DNA from: Chelativorans xinjiangensis
GTDB taxonomy: Bacteria > Pseudomonadota > Alphaproteobacteria > Rhizobiales > Rhizobiaceae
Direction of reading: 5' to 3'
Assembly: GCF_009812055.1 (NCBI RefSeq)
Contig: NZ_WQNH01000014.1
Location: 1 to 64,000, forward strand
DNA length: 64,000 bases
Part shown: positions 53,562 to 63,404 of the stretch, in pieces
How the letters are laid out: each line of letters begins with the position of its first letter
How positions within the stretch are numbered: position 1 is the stretch's first letter
Notes under the pieces: generated by a model
Seen by the model: the letters and a program-made list of their open reading frames with translations, nothing else
Told to the model about the DNA's origin: nothing
Database searches by the model: none
Program-made: the position numbers and the translations under genes

Positions 53562-53601
53562 AGCAAGCCGTGCTTAGCTCGATGCGGGTGTAGCCTCTGC
53601 C

Positions 53602-53628
53602 TTTGTCCCTCCTCTGCCCTGCCGGGCA
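53602..53628. repeat. Partial copy of the rhizobial-type intergenic repeat
   Basis: CCTCTGCCCTGCCGGGCA matches the core of the inverted repeat pair at 7573-7731 with one substitution, but lacks the C-rich palindrome. It lies in the 370-base gap between tetR and the MFS gene. Confidence 0.5.
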
Positions 53629-53788
53629 AACCTGACGCCACTTGAATGCATCCCGCCCCAGAGGCAGCCATTCTCCAGCGTGTCAAAGTGCCATGTCCGC
53701 GGGGACAGATCGCGGCATTCCAGGTTCAGTATCCGATCCTTTCATCGATCTGCCCCTTTCCCGACTCCCACCGGCACAATGGCACGAT

Positions 53789-53829
53789 TTGACATCATCC
53801 CCATCGCTGGATAAGAGAATCCAGTATAC
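53789..53829 (+). promoter_or_regulatory. Probable promoter of the MFS transporter gene
   Basis: A perfect -35 TTGACA (53789-53794) and TAAGAG (53812-53817) are 17 bases apart. GAATCCAGTATAC (53817-53829), a degenerate copy of the 13-bp motif, follows directly and would overlap the transcription start. The MFS ATG is about 100 bases downstream. Confidence 0.5.
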
Positions 53830-53931
53830 ATGAACTATCGCTCGAATCTCGAGAGGCGAGGCTGGGAAGCTCCCTGCGGCCGGCTGCGACTGCACGCCCG
53901 CGTCGACTGATGGCCGCAGCGGGACCCAGAT

Positions 53932-55182
53932 ATGACGGGAGGGAGGGGTCAAACGTCGTTGCCGAACGGCCTGCGCACCCTGGTCCCGCTGAAGCTCAAG
54001 GCGAGCGTCAGCGGCTTGCCGCGACTGGTCTGGGTGCTGGGTGCGATCTCGTTCCTCACGTCGCTTGGGAAGATGGTGGCGACCTTTCTCGCCGTCTATC
54101 TCCTGGCGGTGCTGAATTTCTCGGAAAACCAGATCGGCATCACCGTCGCCGCCTATGGCGCCGGCATCGTCACCGGTACGCTCATCGGCGGCTGGGCCTC
54201 CGCCCGCCTGTCGGCGGTTGCGCAGATGGCCGCGTCCATGGTCTGCCTCGGCGCTGGCTTCATCTTGCTCTCCGCCGTCGCAAGCCCTCTCTTCTTTCTC
54301 GCCGGCATCTTTGCCTGCGCGAATTTCGAGGGGGCGCTTCGCACGCCGATCATGCTCTTGTTTCTCAAGCACTGCGCGCCGATCGACCGGCCGCGCGCGC
54401 ACGCGGTCTACTACACCGCGATCGGTCTCGGCTATGCGGTCGGGTCGGTGATCGGCGGGCTCGTCTCCCGGATCGATTTTTCCCTGATGTTCTGGGCGAG
54501 CGGCGGCGTGTATCTGGCCGCGGCCGCCGCGGTGCTCGTCTGGCTGCCCGCTCATCTCGCCGGCGGTGTGGCCGGGATGCCCGGGAACGCCCCCGCGACA
54601 CCTGAAGATGCGAACGCGCCGCCCAAGGGCCGCTGGCCGTTCATCGTCCTTTGCGGTGCGGCCGTGCTGCACCATTGCGTCGGCAATCAGCGGCACGCGA
54701 TCTATCCCCTGTACCTGACCAGCCACTACGGCCTCGACACGACGCAACTCGGCGCCATCTTCGCGGTCAACGGCCTCCTGATCGCGCTGATGGGGCTCGT
54801 GACGACGAACCTGCTCAAACATGTCGACCAGCGCAAGGTCGCCGGGTGGGGCACGCTGCTCCTGTGCCTCAGCCTCGCCCTGCTGCCGGTCAGCACCCAC
54901 ATCGCCGTCGCATTCCTTCTGTGCGTCGTCATGTCGGTGGGCGATGTGCTGTTCGCCCCGTCGATGGTGTCGCTGGCCTATTTCCTGGTGCTCGAGAAGA
55001 ACAAGGGAAAGCTGCTCGGCGTCTATTTCGCGACGGTCTCGGCGTGCCGCAGCCTCGGGCCGCTGATCGGCATCTGGGGCTTCGCGCTCATCGGCGCGAC
55101 GCCGACATGGCTTCTGTGCGGCGTGATCGGTGTCGTCAACATGCTGGTCCTGCGCAGCGTCCTGCGCGTGCGCTGGCCCTGA
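53932..55182 (+). CDS. MFS transporter
   Basis: A 416-residue major facilitator with about twelve hydrophobic segments, split by a cytoplasmic loop at about 205-235 (A-P-A-T-P-E-D-A-N-A-P-P). The A-motif loop after helix 2 is weak (G-G-W-A-S-A-R-L). The substrate is unknown. Being upstream of a prpD-type gene, it may take up an organic acid. The ATG at 53932 gives a short hydrophilic start before the first helix. Confidence 0.87.
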   Translation: MTGGRGQTSLPNGLRTLVPLKLKASVSGLPRLVWVLGAISFLTSLGKMVATFLAVYLLAVLNFSENQIGITVAAYGAGIVTGTLIGGWASARLSAVAQMAASMVCLGAGFILLSAVASPLFFLAGIFACANFEGALRTPIMLLFLKHCAPIDRPRAHAVYYTAIGLGYAVGSVIGGLVSRIDFSLMFWASGGVYLAAAAAVLVWLPAHLAGGVAGMPGNAPATPEDANAPPKGRWPFIVLCGAAVLHHCVGNQRHAIYPLYLTSHYGLDTTQLGAIFAVNGLLIALMGLVTTNLLKHVDQRKVAGWGTLLLCLSLALLPVSTHIAVAFLLCVVMSVGDVLFAPSMVSLAYFLVLEKNKGKLLGVYFATVSACRSLGPLIGIWGFALIGATPTWLLCGVIGVVNMLVLRSVLRVRWP

Positions 55183-55346
55183 GGCGGCGCGCCTTTGTCA
55201 AGACGCGCCGGCCGCCGCGGACGATGTCGGAGCTTTGCCGTCGGCTGACGGATTCTCGCGGTTCAGTTCGGCCCGCCGGCGTATTCTCTCATACGAAAAT
55301 TCTCAGCGGGGACCGCGTTCCGCCCAGACGCCGGATTGGTCGAACG

Positions 55347-56708
55347 ATGGCTGCTTTCGACGACTTTGTGCACGGGCTGACCTATGAGGATCTGCCGGAG
55401 GCGGTCCGTGGCCATGCGCGGCGCTGGCTGCTCGACCTCGTCGGCGTCGCCGTAGGCGGACGCCGGACCCAGCTCGCGCAGATCATCTGCGATCACGCAG
55501 CCGAACATTTTTGCACGGAAGGGAGCAGCGCGCGCATGCTGTTCGACGGGCGCAGCGTCAGCCCGGCCGGGGCGGCGCTCGCCGGCGGCATGACCATCGA
55601 TGCGCTCGACGGTCATGACGGGCACAAGCTGACCAAGGGCCATGTCGGCTGCGGCGTGCTGCCGGCCTGCCTCGCCTTCGCCGAGACGCAGCGGCAGGAT
55701 GATGGCGGGGAATTCCTCACCGCACTCGTGCTCGGCTACGAGATCGGCACGCGCGCCGGCATCGCGCTGCATCGCACGGCGCCCGACTATCACTCCTCGG
55801 GCGCCTGGGTGACGATCGCGGCGGCGGCGATCGGCGCGCGCTATCTCGGCCTCGGCCCCGCCGCCACGCGCGAGGCGATAGGCATCGCCGAGTATCACGG
55901 GCCGCGCAGCCAGATGATGCGATGCATCGACTGGCCGACCATGGTGAAGGACGGCTCCGGCTGGGGCGCGATGGCGGGCGTGTCGGCCGCCTTCCTGGCC
56001 GAGGCCGGCTTCACGGGCGCGCCGGCGGTCACAGTCGAAGGCGACGAGGTCGCCGACCTCTGGTCCGATCTCGGCAGCAACTGGCGGATATGCGAGCAGT
56101 ACTACAAGCCCTATCCCGTGTGCCGCTGGGCCCAGCCGGCCGTCAAGGCGGCCCTGGATCTTTCCCGCGAGCATGGCCTTGCGTCGGAACAGATCGAGCG
56201 CGTCGAGGTCGCGACCTTCCACCAGGCGATCCGCCTGGCCGTGCGGCGCCCGCTGACGACCGAGCAGGCGCAGTATTCGACATCCTTCCCAACGGCGGTC
56301 GTCCTCGTGCGCGGCGGGCTCGGGCCGCGGGACGTGAGCGAGGATGCCTTCGCGGATCCGGAGGTCATGCGCCTGTCGGACGGCATGAGTTTTACTGAGG
56401 AGCAGGGCTTCAACGAGGCCTTTCCCGCCCGCCGGCTTGCGCGGGTAAGCCTTGTCCTCTCCGACGGCCGGCGGCTGACCTCGCCGCCAACCGAAGCGCC
56501 CGGCGATCCGGAGCGGCCGGCGGCCCATGAAGAGGTCCGCCGCAAATATCAGGACATGACCGTGCCTTCGCTCGGCCCCGAGCGCAGCGCCGAGATTGCA
56601 CGACTCGTCGAAGGGCTTGGACCGGAGACGGCACTTGGCCAGCTGCTCGACCTCGTCACGGACGGCATCGGTGCGCCGTGCCAGCCTTCACACCGGATCG
56701 AGCACTGA
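55347..56708 (+). CDS. MmgE/PrpD family protein, copy 2
   Basis: A 453-residue MmgE/PrpD protein, clearly different from copy 1. Blocks are W-L-L-D-L-V-G-V-A-V-G-G near 28, A-L-D-G-H-D-G-H-K-L-T-K-G-H-V-G-C-G-V-L-P near 92, H-S-S-G-A-W near 150 and Y-K-P-Y-P-V-C-R-W near 255. The family covers 2-methylcitrate dehydratase, cis-aconitate decarboxylase and epimerases. PrpF-family and transporter genes converge on it. The ATG at 55347 is chosen; the upstream open frame is a shadow of the MFS gene. It overlaps the prpF-type gene by 21 bases. Confidence 0.9.
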   Translation: MAAFDDFVHGLTYEDLPEAVRGHARRWLLDLVGVAVGGRRTQLAQIICDHAAEHFCTEGSSARMLFDGRSVSPAGAALAGGMTIDALDGHDGHKLTKGHVGCGVLPACLAFAETQRQDDGGEFLTALVLGYEIGTRAGIALHRTAPDYHSSGAWVTIAAAAIGARYLGLGPAATREAIGIAEYHGPRSQMMRCIDWPTMVKDGSGWGAMAGVSAAFLAEAGFTGAPAVTVEGDEVADLWSDLGSNWRICEQYYKPYPVCRWAQPAVKAALDLSREHGLASEQIERVEVATFHQAIRLAVRRPLTTEQAQYSTSFPTAVVLVRGGLGPRDVSEDAFADPEVMRLSDGMSFTEEQGFNEAFPARRLARVSLVLSDGRRLTSPPTEAPGDPERPAAHEEVRRKYQDMTVPSLGPERSAEIARLVEGLGPETALGQLLDLVTDGIGAPCQPSHRIEH

Positions 56709-57836
56709 AACCGGAACGCAAACCTCGCCGCGAAAGAGCTTGCGGCAGGTCCTGAGAGCCGAAACGCCGTCGACCTTCCCATCCTCCTCGCCCATCTCGA
56801 CGGATACGTTCATGGTGCCGGACGGATGCTCCAGAGCCACGAAGGTGGTGTTCCCGTCGCGGCGTACGTCCGCAAGGCCGAACGGGACCGTGCCCGGCAG
56901 CGCCTGGGCGAGCGCCAGTTTCACGGCGCCCGAGGCGGAGTGCGCGGGGTGGCAATGGTGCGGAGCCTCGGGCTTGGTGGTGAGGTCGCGGGCGCTGATC
57001 GTGCCGCCCTGCGTCGGGGGCGCGACCATGATCGGCTTGAGGATAGCGGCGATGGGGGTTCCATTCATACCGGCGAGGCGCACCGCCGCGGCCCTGATCG
57101 GCTCCACCTGGGCGACAAGCGTGTCGTCGGCGTCGAGCTCTGCCGCGCTTTCATAGCCGGTCCTGCCGATGGCGGCGGCTGGGAAGATGACCGCAACGCC
57201 GCCGCCGGCGTCGACGATGGTGACCGGCACGCCGTCGATCTCATCCTGCCTGTTGCCGGTCGGCAGGAGCTTGCCGGTGAATTTGCCGTAGGGCGGGAGG
57301 TATGTGAGCTCGACGGGTGCGGCCGTGCCGTCGACGCCCGCGACCCTGGCATCGCCCCGGTAGCTGACGCGGCCGCCCGGTGTCTCGACCCGCGCGCTCA
57401 TCAGCATGTTGGAATCGACAGCGAAGATGCGCACGACGGACCGGCCGTCCGTCGCTGCGACCAGCCCCATTTCCAGAGCGAAGGGGCCGACGACGGTCGA
57501 CATGTTGCCGCAGGTGCCCTCGTCGTCGCCGATATGGCTGCTGCCCGGGTAGAACTGGAGGAACTTGTAATCGACATCGGCGTCCGGACGGCGCGATTTC
57601 GAGACGATCACCACCTTGTTCGAATGGGTTTCCGCGCCGCCGATGCCGTCGATCTGGCGCGGGTGAGAGGAATTGAGCGCGGCGAGGATCACCCGGTTGC
57701 GCAGGCGCGGGTCCGGCGGCAGGTCCGAGGCGAGGAAGGCGGGCCCCTTCGAGGTGCCGCCGCGATAGAAGGTGCAGGGCAGCGTCAAGAGGTCGTTCTC
57801 GATCCGGGGCGTCCAGCGCGGCGTCATCTCGTTCAT
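56688..57836 (-). CDS. PrpF-family isomerase (4-oxalomesaconate tautomerase-like)
   Basis: A 382-residue two-domain diaminopimelate epimerase-fold protein. The PrpF start T-L-P-C-T-F-Y-R-G-G-T-S-K-G and the G-T-C-G-N-M-S block, holding one catalytic cysteine region, are present, together with G-I-G-G-A-E-T-H-S-N-K-V. PrpF and GalD move C=C bonds in aconitate- or oxalomesaconate-type acids. It is the last gene of the oligopeptide-type ABC operon (one base after the ATPase stop) and faces a PrpD protein, which suggests a shared tricarboxylate-like intermediate. Confidence 0.9.
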   Translation of the reverse strand: MNEMTPRWTPRIENDLLTLPCTFYRGGTSKGPAFLASDLPPDPRLRNRVILAALNSSHPRQIDGIGGAETHSNKVVIVSKSRRPDADVDYKFLQFYPGSSHIGDDEGTCGNMSTVVGPFALEMGLVAATDGRSVVRIFAVDSNMLMSARVETPGGRVSYRGDARVAGVDGTAAPVELTYLPPYGKFTGKLLPTGNRQDEIDGVPVTIVDAGGGVAVIFPAAAIGRTGYESAAELDADDTLVAQVEPIRAAAVRLAGMNGTPIAAILKPIMVAPPTQGGTISARDLTTKPEAPHHCHPAHSASGAVKLALAQALPGTVPFGLADVRRDGNTTFVALEHPSGTMNVSVEMGEEDGKVDGVSALRTCRKLFRGEVCVPVSVLDPV

Positions 57837-57837
57837 C

Positions 57838-59883
57838 TCAGGCCCTCTGCTTCAGGTGCTCGCGGTTGAGCGGAAAGTGGCAGGCGGCGGCATGCGCCGG
57901 CGCGATGTCGCGTGCTTGCGGCGCCTCGCGGCTGCACATCGGTTCGGCAATGGGGCAGCGTGGGTGGAACTCGCAGCCGCGCGGCCTGTCCTTGAGGCTC
58001 GGCACCTCGCCCTCGATGGACAGGAGGGTGCGGCGGCGGTCGGGGTCCGGGTGCGGCGTGCCCTCGATCAGGGCGCGGGTATAGGGATGCGCCGGGTTCT
58101 CGAAAATCTCGGCAACCGGCCCCTCCTCGACGAGGCGCCCGAGATACATGACGCCGATGCGGTCGCTGATGTGCCGTATGGCGGGCAGATTGTGCGAGAT
58201 GACGAGATAGCTCAGCCCGTGCTCGCGCTGTAGTTCGCCCATCAGGTTCAGGATCTCGCCCTGCACGGACGTGTCGAGGCCCGCCGTCGGCTCGTCGGCG
58301 ATGATCAGCTCCGGCGAGAGCGCCAGAGCGCGCGCTGCGCCCACCCGCCGCGCCTGGCCGCCCGAAAGCTCGTGCGGATAGCGGTTGAAGAAGGCGGTCG
58401 ACAGCCCGACCATGGCGAACAGGCGCTCGGCTTCCGCGTCTTCGTCCTCCAGCTTGATGCCGTGGATCTCGAAGGGCTCCATGACGAGGCTGCGCGCCGT
58501 ACGGCGCGGGCTCAAGGAGGCGATCGGGTCCTGGAACATCATCGCCATCTTGCGGCGCTGGAGATTGTATTCGGCATCGGGCAGCCCCACGAGCTCGGTG
58601 CCGTCGAATCGGATCGATCCCGAATGGCAAGGGGTGAGGCCGATTATCGCCCGGCCGAGCGAGGTCTTGCCGGAACCGCTTTCACCCACCAGCCCCAGCG
58701 TCTCGCCCCGCCGCAACATCAGCGAAACCTGCTTCACGCCATCGAGGAACGGATCGCGGTTGCCGCTGGCGAGCGCCTTGAGAAAACCCTCGGTCCTATA
58801 GCGCACGCGGAGGTTCTCGACGGCAAGCAGCGGCTCGCCGGCATGTTTGCGGCGAAGGCCCCCGCCCTGCGGACGCGGCTCGGCGCGTCGCACCGGCGCC
58901 CCCGTCAGCCCGCTCGCCAGATGGCAACGGACGGACTGCGTGTCGGAGATCTCGACGGGTGCCGGATGCCGTTCCCGGCACACGGAAAAGGCCTTGTGGC
59001 AGCGCGCCTCGAAGATGCAGGCTTCCGGAATCACCCTGAGGTCGGGAACGCGCCCGGGGATGGTCGGCAGGGTCCGCCTTCCGTCCTTGACCAGCGCCGG
59101 GTCGCATTCGAGCAGTCTTTGCGTATAGGGGTGCTGCGGCTCATGGAAGATGTCGCGCACGCTGCCCCTCTCCACCACCTCGCCGGCATACATGACGACG
59201 ACGTCGTCGCACAGCTCGGCAATGAGGCCGAGATTGTGCGAGGCGAACAAGAGGCTTGTGCCGAACTCCTGCTGCAATTCGCGCAACAGGAAGATGATCT
59301 GCGCTTCCATGTTGACGTCGAGGGCTGTGGTCGGCTCGTCGGCGATCAGCAGGTCGGGCCTTACCAGGAGCGCCATAGCGATGGAGATGCGCTGCCGCAT
59401 GCCGCCGGAGAACTCGTGCGGGTAGCCGTCGATCCTGCTCTCGGGATCGGGGATGCCGACCCGACGCAGCATCGCGACCGCGCGCTTGCGCTTTTCTTCC
59501 GTGCTCAGCCGCTCGCGGTACTGGATGTCGACCATCTGCCGGGCGATGGGGATCACCGGGTTCTGCGCGGTCATCGGGTCCTGGAAGACCATCGAGACCT
59601 TGTTGCCGCGCAGATCCCGCAGCGCGTCCTCTCCGAGCGTCAACGTATCGATGCCGTTGAAGAGGATCTGGCCGGCCGGCACGCGCGCGTTCCTCGACAT
59701 GAGATGCAGGATCGAGGCGATCAGCGTGCTCTTGCCGCAGCCGGACTCGCCGACGATGCCGACGGTCTTCTTCCTCGGCACGCAGAGGCTGACGTCGCGC
59801 AACGCGTGGACCGCGCCGCGCGCCGTGGCGTATTCCACACTCAGCTTCCGGATGTCGAGCACGTCGGTCATGGTCGGCGTCAT
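57838..59883 (-). CDS. Oligopeptide-type ABC transporter, fused double ATPase
   Basis: A 681-residue chain with two ABC cassettes. The first has G-E-S-G-C-G-K-S at 45-52, F-S-G-G-M-R-Q-R-I, and ends in the Cys-rich oligopeptide C-terminal segment (C-I-F-E-A-R-C then C-R-E-R-H-P). The second has G-E-S-G-S-G-K-T, L-S-G-G-Q-A-R-R-V and a similar tail C-E-F-H-P-R-C. It equals DppD plus DppF. The ATG at 59883 overlaps the permease stop (ATGA), so translation is coupled. Confidence 0.94.
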   Translation of the reverse strand: MTPTMTDVLDIRKLSVEYATARGAVHALRDVSLCVPRKKTVGIVGESGCGKSTLIASILHLMSRNARVPAGQILFNGIDTLTLGEDALRDLRGNKVSMVFQDPMTAQNPVIPIARQMVDIQYRERLSTEEKRKRAVAMLRRVGIPDPESRIDGYPHEFSGGMRQRISIAMALLVRPDLLIADEPTTALDVNMEAQIIFLLRELQQEFGTSLLFASHNLGLIAELCDDVVVMYAGEVVERGSVRDIFHEPQHPYTQRLLECDPALVKDGRRTLPTIPGRVPDLRVIPEACIFEARCHKAFSVCRERHPAPVEISDTQSVRCHLASGLTGAPVRRAEPRPQGGGLRRKHAGEPLLAVENLRVRYRTEGFLKALASGNRDPFLDGVKQVSLMLRRGETLGLVGESGSGKTSLGRAIIGLTPCHSGSIRFDGTELVGLPDAEYNLQRRKMAMMFQDPIASLSPRRTARSLVMEPFEIHGIKLEDEDAEAERLFAMVGLSTAFFNRYPHELSGGQARRVGAARALALSPELIIADEPTAGLDTSVQGEILNLMGELQREHGLSYLVISHNLPAIRHISDRIGVMYLGRLVEEGPVAEIFENPAHPYTRALIEGTPHPDPDRRRTLLSIEGEVPSLKDRPRGCEFHPRCPIAEPMCSREAPQARDIAPAHAAACHFPLNREHLKQRA

Positions 59884-60785
59884 CTCGCCTCGCGCAGCTT
59901 GGGGTCGAAGCTGTCGCGCAGGGCCTCGCCGAGGAAGGTGAAGCCGAGCGTGGTGAGCACCAGCGGCATGCCGCCGGCGATGACCAGCCACGGCGTCTCG
60001 CGCAGGACGGAATAGCCCTCCTTGAGGATGCCGCCCCAACTCGCCGTCGGCGGCTGGATGCCGAGGCCGAGAAAGCTCAGGCCCGCTTCGACCGTCACCA
60101 CCACCGGCACGTCCATGGCGGCCAGGATCAGGAGCGGCCCCAGCACGTTCGGCATCATGTGGCGGGTGAGCACCAGGGGGGTGCGCGCGCCGAGCGATTT
60201 CTCCGCCAAGATGAACTCGGTGTTCTTGAGCGCCATGGTCTGCGTCCTGGCGATACGGCCGAAGGCCGGGGCGGCGTGCAGGACGAAGATCACCATGATG
60301 ACCGTGAGGCTCGGCTGCGTCACGGCGACGATGGCGAGCCCCATGATGATGGTCGGGAAGGAGCGCAGCGTGTCGAAGACGAGGATCAGGATGCTGTCGA
60401 GCCAGCGCGGGCCGTAGCCGGCGATCATGCCGAGCACGAGTCCGATGACCAGCGCCGCCGTCACCGCGACCAGGGCGAGCTGCATGGCGATCCGCCCGCC
60501 ATAGAGCACGCGCGTAAAAGTGTCCCGGCCGAGTTGGTCAGTACCCAGAAGATGCTCGAAGGAGGGCCGCGCAAGCCGCGACGGAACGTCGAGGGCATAG
60601 GGATCGTAGGGCGTGAGATAGGGCGCGAAGAGAGCGCTGAGGAAGAACAGGACGACGATTACGAGACCGACCGCGCCGAACGGGTTGCGTGTGAGCTCCT
60701 TCAGGCCTTGCCAAAAGGCGCGGGCGCGCCTTGCAGCCGGCGTCTCGGGCAGGGAGGAGGAAGGGACATCGGGTGCGACGGCCAT
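59880..60785 (-). CDS. Oligopeptide-type ABC transporter permease (DppC-like)
   Basis: A 301-residue inner-membrane permease with the DppC marker L-L-G-T-D-Q-L-G-R-D-T-F-T-R-V-L-Y-G-G-R near 80, six helices, and the coupling loop E-K-S-L-G-A-R. It starts one base after the DppB-like stop and overlaps the ATPase gene by four bases. Confidence 0.94.
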   Translation of the reverse strand: MAVAPDVPSSSLPETPAARRARAFWQGLKELTRNPFGAVGLVIVVLFFLSALFAPYLTPYDPYALDVPSRLARPSFEHLLGTDQLGRDTFTRVLYGGRIAMQLALVAVTAALVIGLVLGMIAGYGPRWLDSILILVFDTLRSFPTIIMGLAIVAVTQPSLTVIMVIFVLHAAPAFGRIARTQTMALKNTEFILAEKSLGARTPLVLTRHMMPNVLGPLLILAAMDVPVVVTVEAGLSFLGLGIQPPTASWGGILKEGYSVLRETPWLVIAGGMPLVLTTLGFTFLGEALRDSFDPKLREAR

Positions 60786-60786
60786 G

Positions 60787-61731
60787 TCAGAGATTCGCTC
60801 TCATGCGAGGGTCGAGGGCGGCCGCGACCAGGTCGGCGATGAGGGTGGCGGTGACGAAAAGGATCGCCGCGGTCATCACGCCGCCCTGAACGACCGGATA
60901 GTTGCGCGCCACCACCATGTCGTAGATCAGCTTGCCGATGCCCGGCCGGGAGAAGATGATCTCGGCGAACACCGCGCCCGAAAATGCGCTGCCGAAGCCC
61001 ATGCCGAGAAGCGTCACCGTGGGCAGGATCGCCACGCGCAGCGCATAGCGGTAGACGACGACGCGCTCGGGCAGGCCGAAGGCCCGGGCCGAGCGGATAT
61101 GCGTCTCGCCCAGCACCTCCAGCATCGAGGCGCGCACCATGCGCGCCAGATAGCCGACCCAGCCGAGCCCGACCGCGAAGGCGGGCAGCACCAGATGCCA
61201 GAGCTGGTCGCCCAGATCGCCCGCCTCGCCCGCGCCGATCACCGGGAACCAACGGAGGGTCACCGAGAAAATGAGCAAGGAATAGATCGAAACCACGAAG
61301 GAGGGGATGGTGATCGTGGCGATCGAGATCACACCCGTCAGCCTGTCGATCCAGGAATTGGGATGGGCCGCCGAGAAGCAGCCGAGCGGAATGCCGATGA
61401 GGATGGCCCACCCGAGCGAGGCGAAGGCGAGCGCGATCGTGTAGGGCAGCGCCTCGGCAACGATGCGGCTCACCGGCCGCTCCGAGAAGATATCCTCGCC
61501 CAGATTACCTTGCAGCGCGTTCCAGGCGAAGGAGAGAAAGCGTACATGGACCGGCTTGTCGAGCTGCATCTTCTCGATAAAGCGCGCCTCCATCTCCGGC
61601 GTGGCGTAGGGTCCGAGCGCCACAGCAGCCGGATCGCCCGGGATCAGATGAATCAGGCAGAACAGCGTGAAAACGATCGCCGTGACGATCACCGCGGTCA
61701 GGCCGATGCGCTTTGCGGCGTAGAACAGCAA
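60787..61731 (-). CDS. Oligopeptide-type ABC transporter permease (DppB-like)
   Basis: A 314-residue permease with the standard start M-L-F-Y-A-A-K-R-I-G-L, H-L-I-P-G-D-P-A after helix 1, and the R-S-A-R-A-F-G-L-P coupling loop. It follows the binding-protein gene by 39 bases and pairs with the DppC-like subunit. Confidence 0.94.
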   Translation of the reverse strand: MLFYAAKRIGLTAVIVTAIVFTLFCLIHLIPGDPAAVALGPYATPEMEARFIEKMQLDKPVHVRFLSFAWNALQGNLGEDIFSERPVSRIVAEALPYTIALAFASLGWAILIGIPLGCFSAAHPNSWIDRLTGVISIATITIPSFVVSIYSLLIFSVTLRWFPVIGAGEAGDLGDQLWHLVLPAFAVGLGWVGYLARMVRASMLEVLGETHIRSARAFGLPERVVVYRYALRVAILPTVTLLGMGFGSAFSGAVFAEIIFSRPGIGKLIYDMVVARNYPVVQGGVMTAAILFVTATLIADLVAAALDPRMRANL

Positions 61732-61770
61732 CGGGTTTGCCCTCCATTGGCGGCGAGAACCGGTCCTCGT

Positions 61771-63318
61771 TCAAGCCTTCTTGAAGTAAGCGTATTCGAA
61801 TTCACCGCCGGGAACGATAGAGGGCACGATCGCGGTGCGATGGATGAAGGACTCGGGGTCGTGCCATAGCCACACATAAGCGCCGGTGTCTTCCATGATC
61901 TGCTGCATGCGCAGATACATTTCGGCTCTCTTCTCCGTGTCGGACTCCTTGGCCGCCGCCAGATAGAGTTCCTCGAACTCCGGATCCGTCCAGCGCTCCC
62001 AATTCCAGTTGCCAATCTGCTCCTTGACGAACCAGTTGACGTAGCCGGACGGATCGAGCCCGCCGCCGAAACGCGTGAGGTAGATCTGCAGGTCCTTCCA
62101 CTCCTCGCCTTTTTTCTCGCGACCCTGATTCCAGTAAGTTCCGACCTCCAGGGGAATAATGTTCACCTTGATGCCGACCGCCGCGAGATTGGCCTGGAAG
62201 ACCTGGGCGATGACCAGCCGCTCGGGAAGGTTCATGGTCTTCAGGTCCAGCTCGAGCCCGGAAACGCCGGCTTCCGCCAGAACGGCGCGCGCCTTCTCGG
62301 GATCGTAATCATAGCCCGACTTTTCGCGATGCCCCGCGAGGCCGGGCGGGATGATCCCGTTCGCCTTGATCACCGATCCCGAGAAGCCCGCCTGCAGGGC
62401 GGTGTCGACATCGATCGCGTGCTGGATGGCCTTGCGCACCCGAATGTCCGACAATTTCGGGTGCTCGGTATTCATGCCGAGCCAGGCGTAGTTCAGATGC
62501 CCCGCATTGGCGATCGCCGAACCTGCCGGGAGCGCCTCCTCATAGCGAAGGAACCCCTCCGGCGAAATCTGTGTCACGTCCAGTTCACCCGCCTCGTAGG
62601 CAAGCTCGGCGGCCGTGATCTCGGCCACGAGAATCGCCTGAACCTCGTCGAAATCCGGCTTTTCCCCCGGCCACTGCGGGTCCGGCACCAACGACATGCG
62701 TTGCTTTGGAATCCACTCCTTGACCATGTAGGGACCACAGGTCGCGGGCATCTCAACGGTATATTTGCCGCCGGCCGCCTCGACCGCCGCTCGGCTTACG
62801 ACGCAGGCCATGCCATGCGCCAGGACGGTGAGCGTGAATGCCGGAAAGGGGTAGGCGAGAACGATGTTGCCGCTGTATTCGCCGGTCACCTCCACGCGGT
62901 CGAAAGCGGCCCACTTGTCCTTCCATTGCGAGTCCCCCTTGGCGCGCTCGAAGGAATACTTCACGTCCTCGGCGGTCAGTTCGCCGAAATCGCTCGACCA
63001 ATTGAAGCCGGGTTTGAGCTTGAATGCTATCGTCGTATCGTCGACAATCTCGAAGGATTCGACATAGACGCTGGGCTCCCAGTCGTAGGCACCCCCAGTC
63101 GTCACCACGCGCGCCAGACGCGGCAGGGTGGCCGTCATCACCTCGCGCTCCTGCGTCGTCCCCATCGTCAGCGGGTCGAGGGACTCGATATCCGCCTTGT
63201 TGCGCGAGCGCAGGATCGTCCTGCCCTGGGCATATATCACCTCGCCGGTCAGGCAGCCGGCGGTCAACACCCCGGCGCCCAGCATCAGGTCGCGGCGTGA
63301 AATCCCTTCCTGCAACAT
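61771..63318 (-). CDS. Peptide-type ABC transporter substrate-binding protein, Tat-type signal
   Basis: A 515-residue SBP family 5 receptor. The N-terminus I-S-R-R-D-L-M-L-G-A-G-V-L-T-A-G has a twin arginine followed by a hydrophobic run, so export through Tat is likely; the cysteine in A-G-C-L could also be a lipobox. E-S-L-D-P-L-T near residue 43 and F-K-L-K-P-G-F-N-W are family blocks. The ATG at 63318 has GGAGG. It is the first gene of the five-gene operon ending in prpF. Confidence 0.93.
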   Translation of the reverse strand: MLQEGISRRDLMLGAGVLTAGCLTGEVIYAQGRTILRSRNKADIESLDPLTMGTTQEREVMTATLPRLARVVTTGGAYDWEPSVYVESFEIVDDTTIAFKLKPGFNWSSDFGELTAEDVKYSFERAKGDSQWKDKWAAFDRVEVTGEYSGNIVLAYPFPAFTLTVLAHGMACVVSRAAVEAAGGKYTVEMPATCGPYMVKEWIPKQRMSLVPDPQWPGEKPDFDEVQAILVAEITAAELAYEAGELDVTQISPEGFLRYEEALPAGSAIANAGHLNYAWLGMNTEHPKLSDIRVRKAIQHAIDVDTALQAGFSGSVIKANGIIPPGLAGHREKSGYDYDPEKARAVLAEAGVSGLELDLKTMNLPERLVIAQVFQANLAAVGIKVNIIPLEVGTYWNQGREKKGEEWKDLQIYLTRFGGGLDPSGYVNWFVKEQIGNWNWERWTDPEFEELYLAAAKESDTEKRAEMYLRMQQIMEDTGAYVWLWHDPESFIHRTAIVPSIVPGGEFEYAYFKKA

Positions 63319-63404
63319 GATTACCTCCGCTTTCAGCGCTGGCAGGTCGCTCCCTCTTCGAGATGGCCCTGATGCGCCACTATCAACGTTCCACTCCAAA
63401 GATA

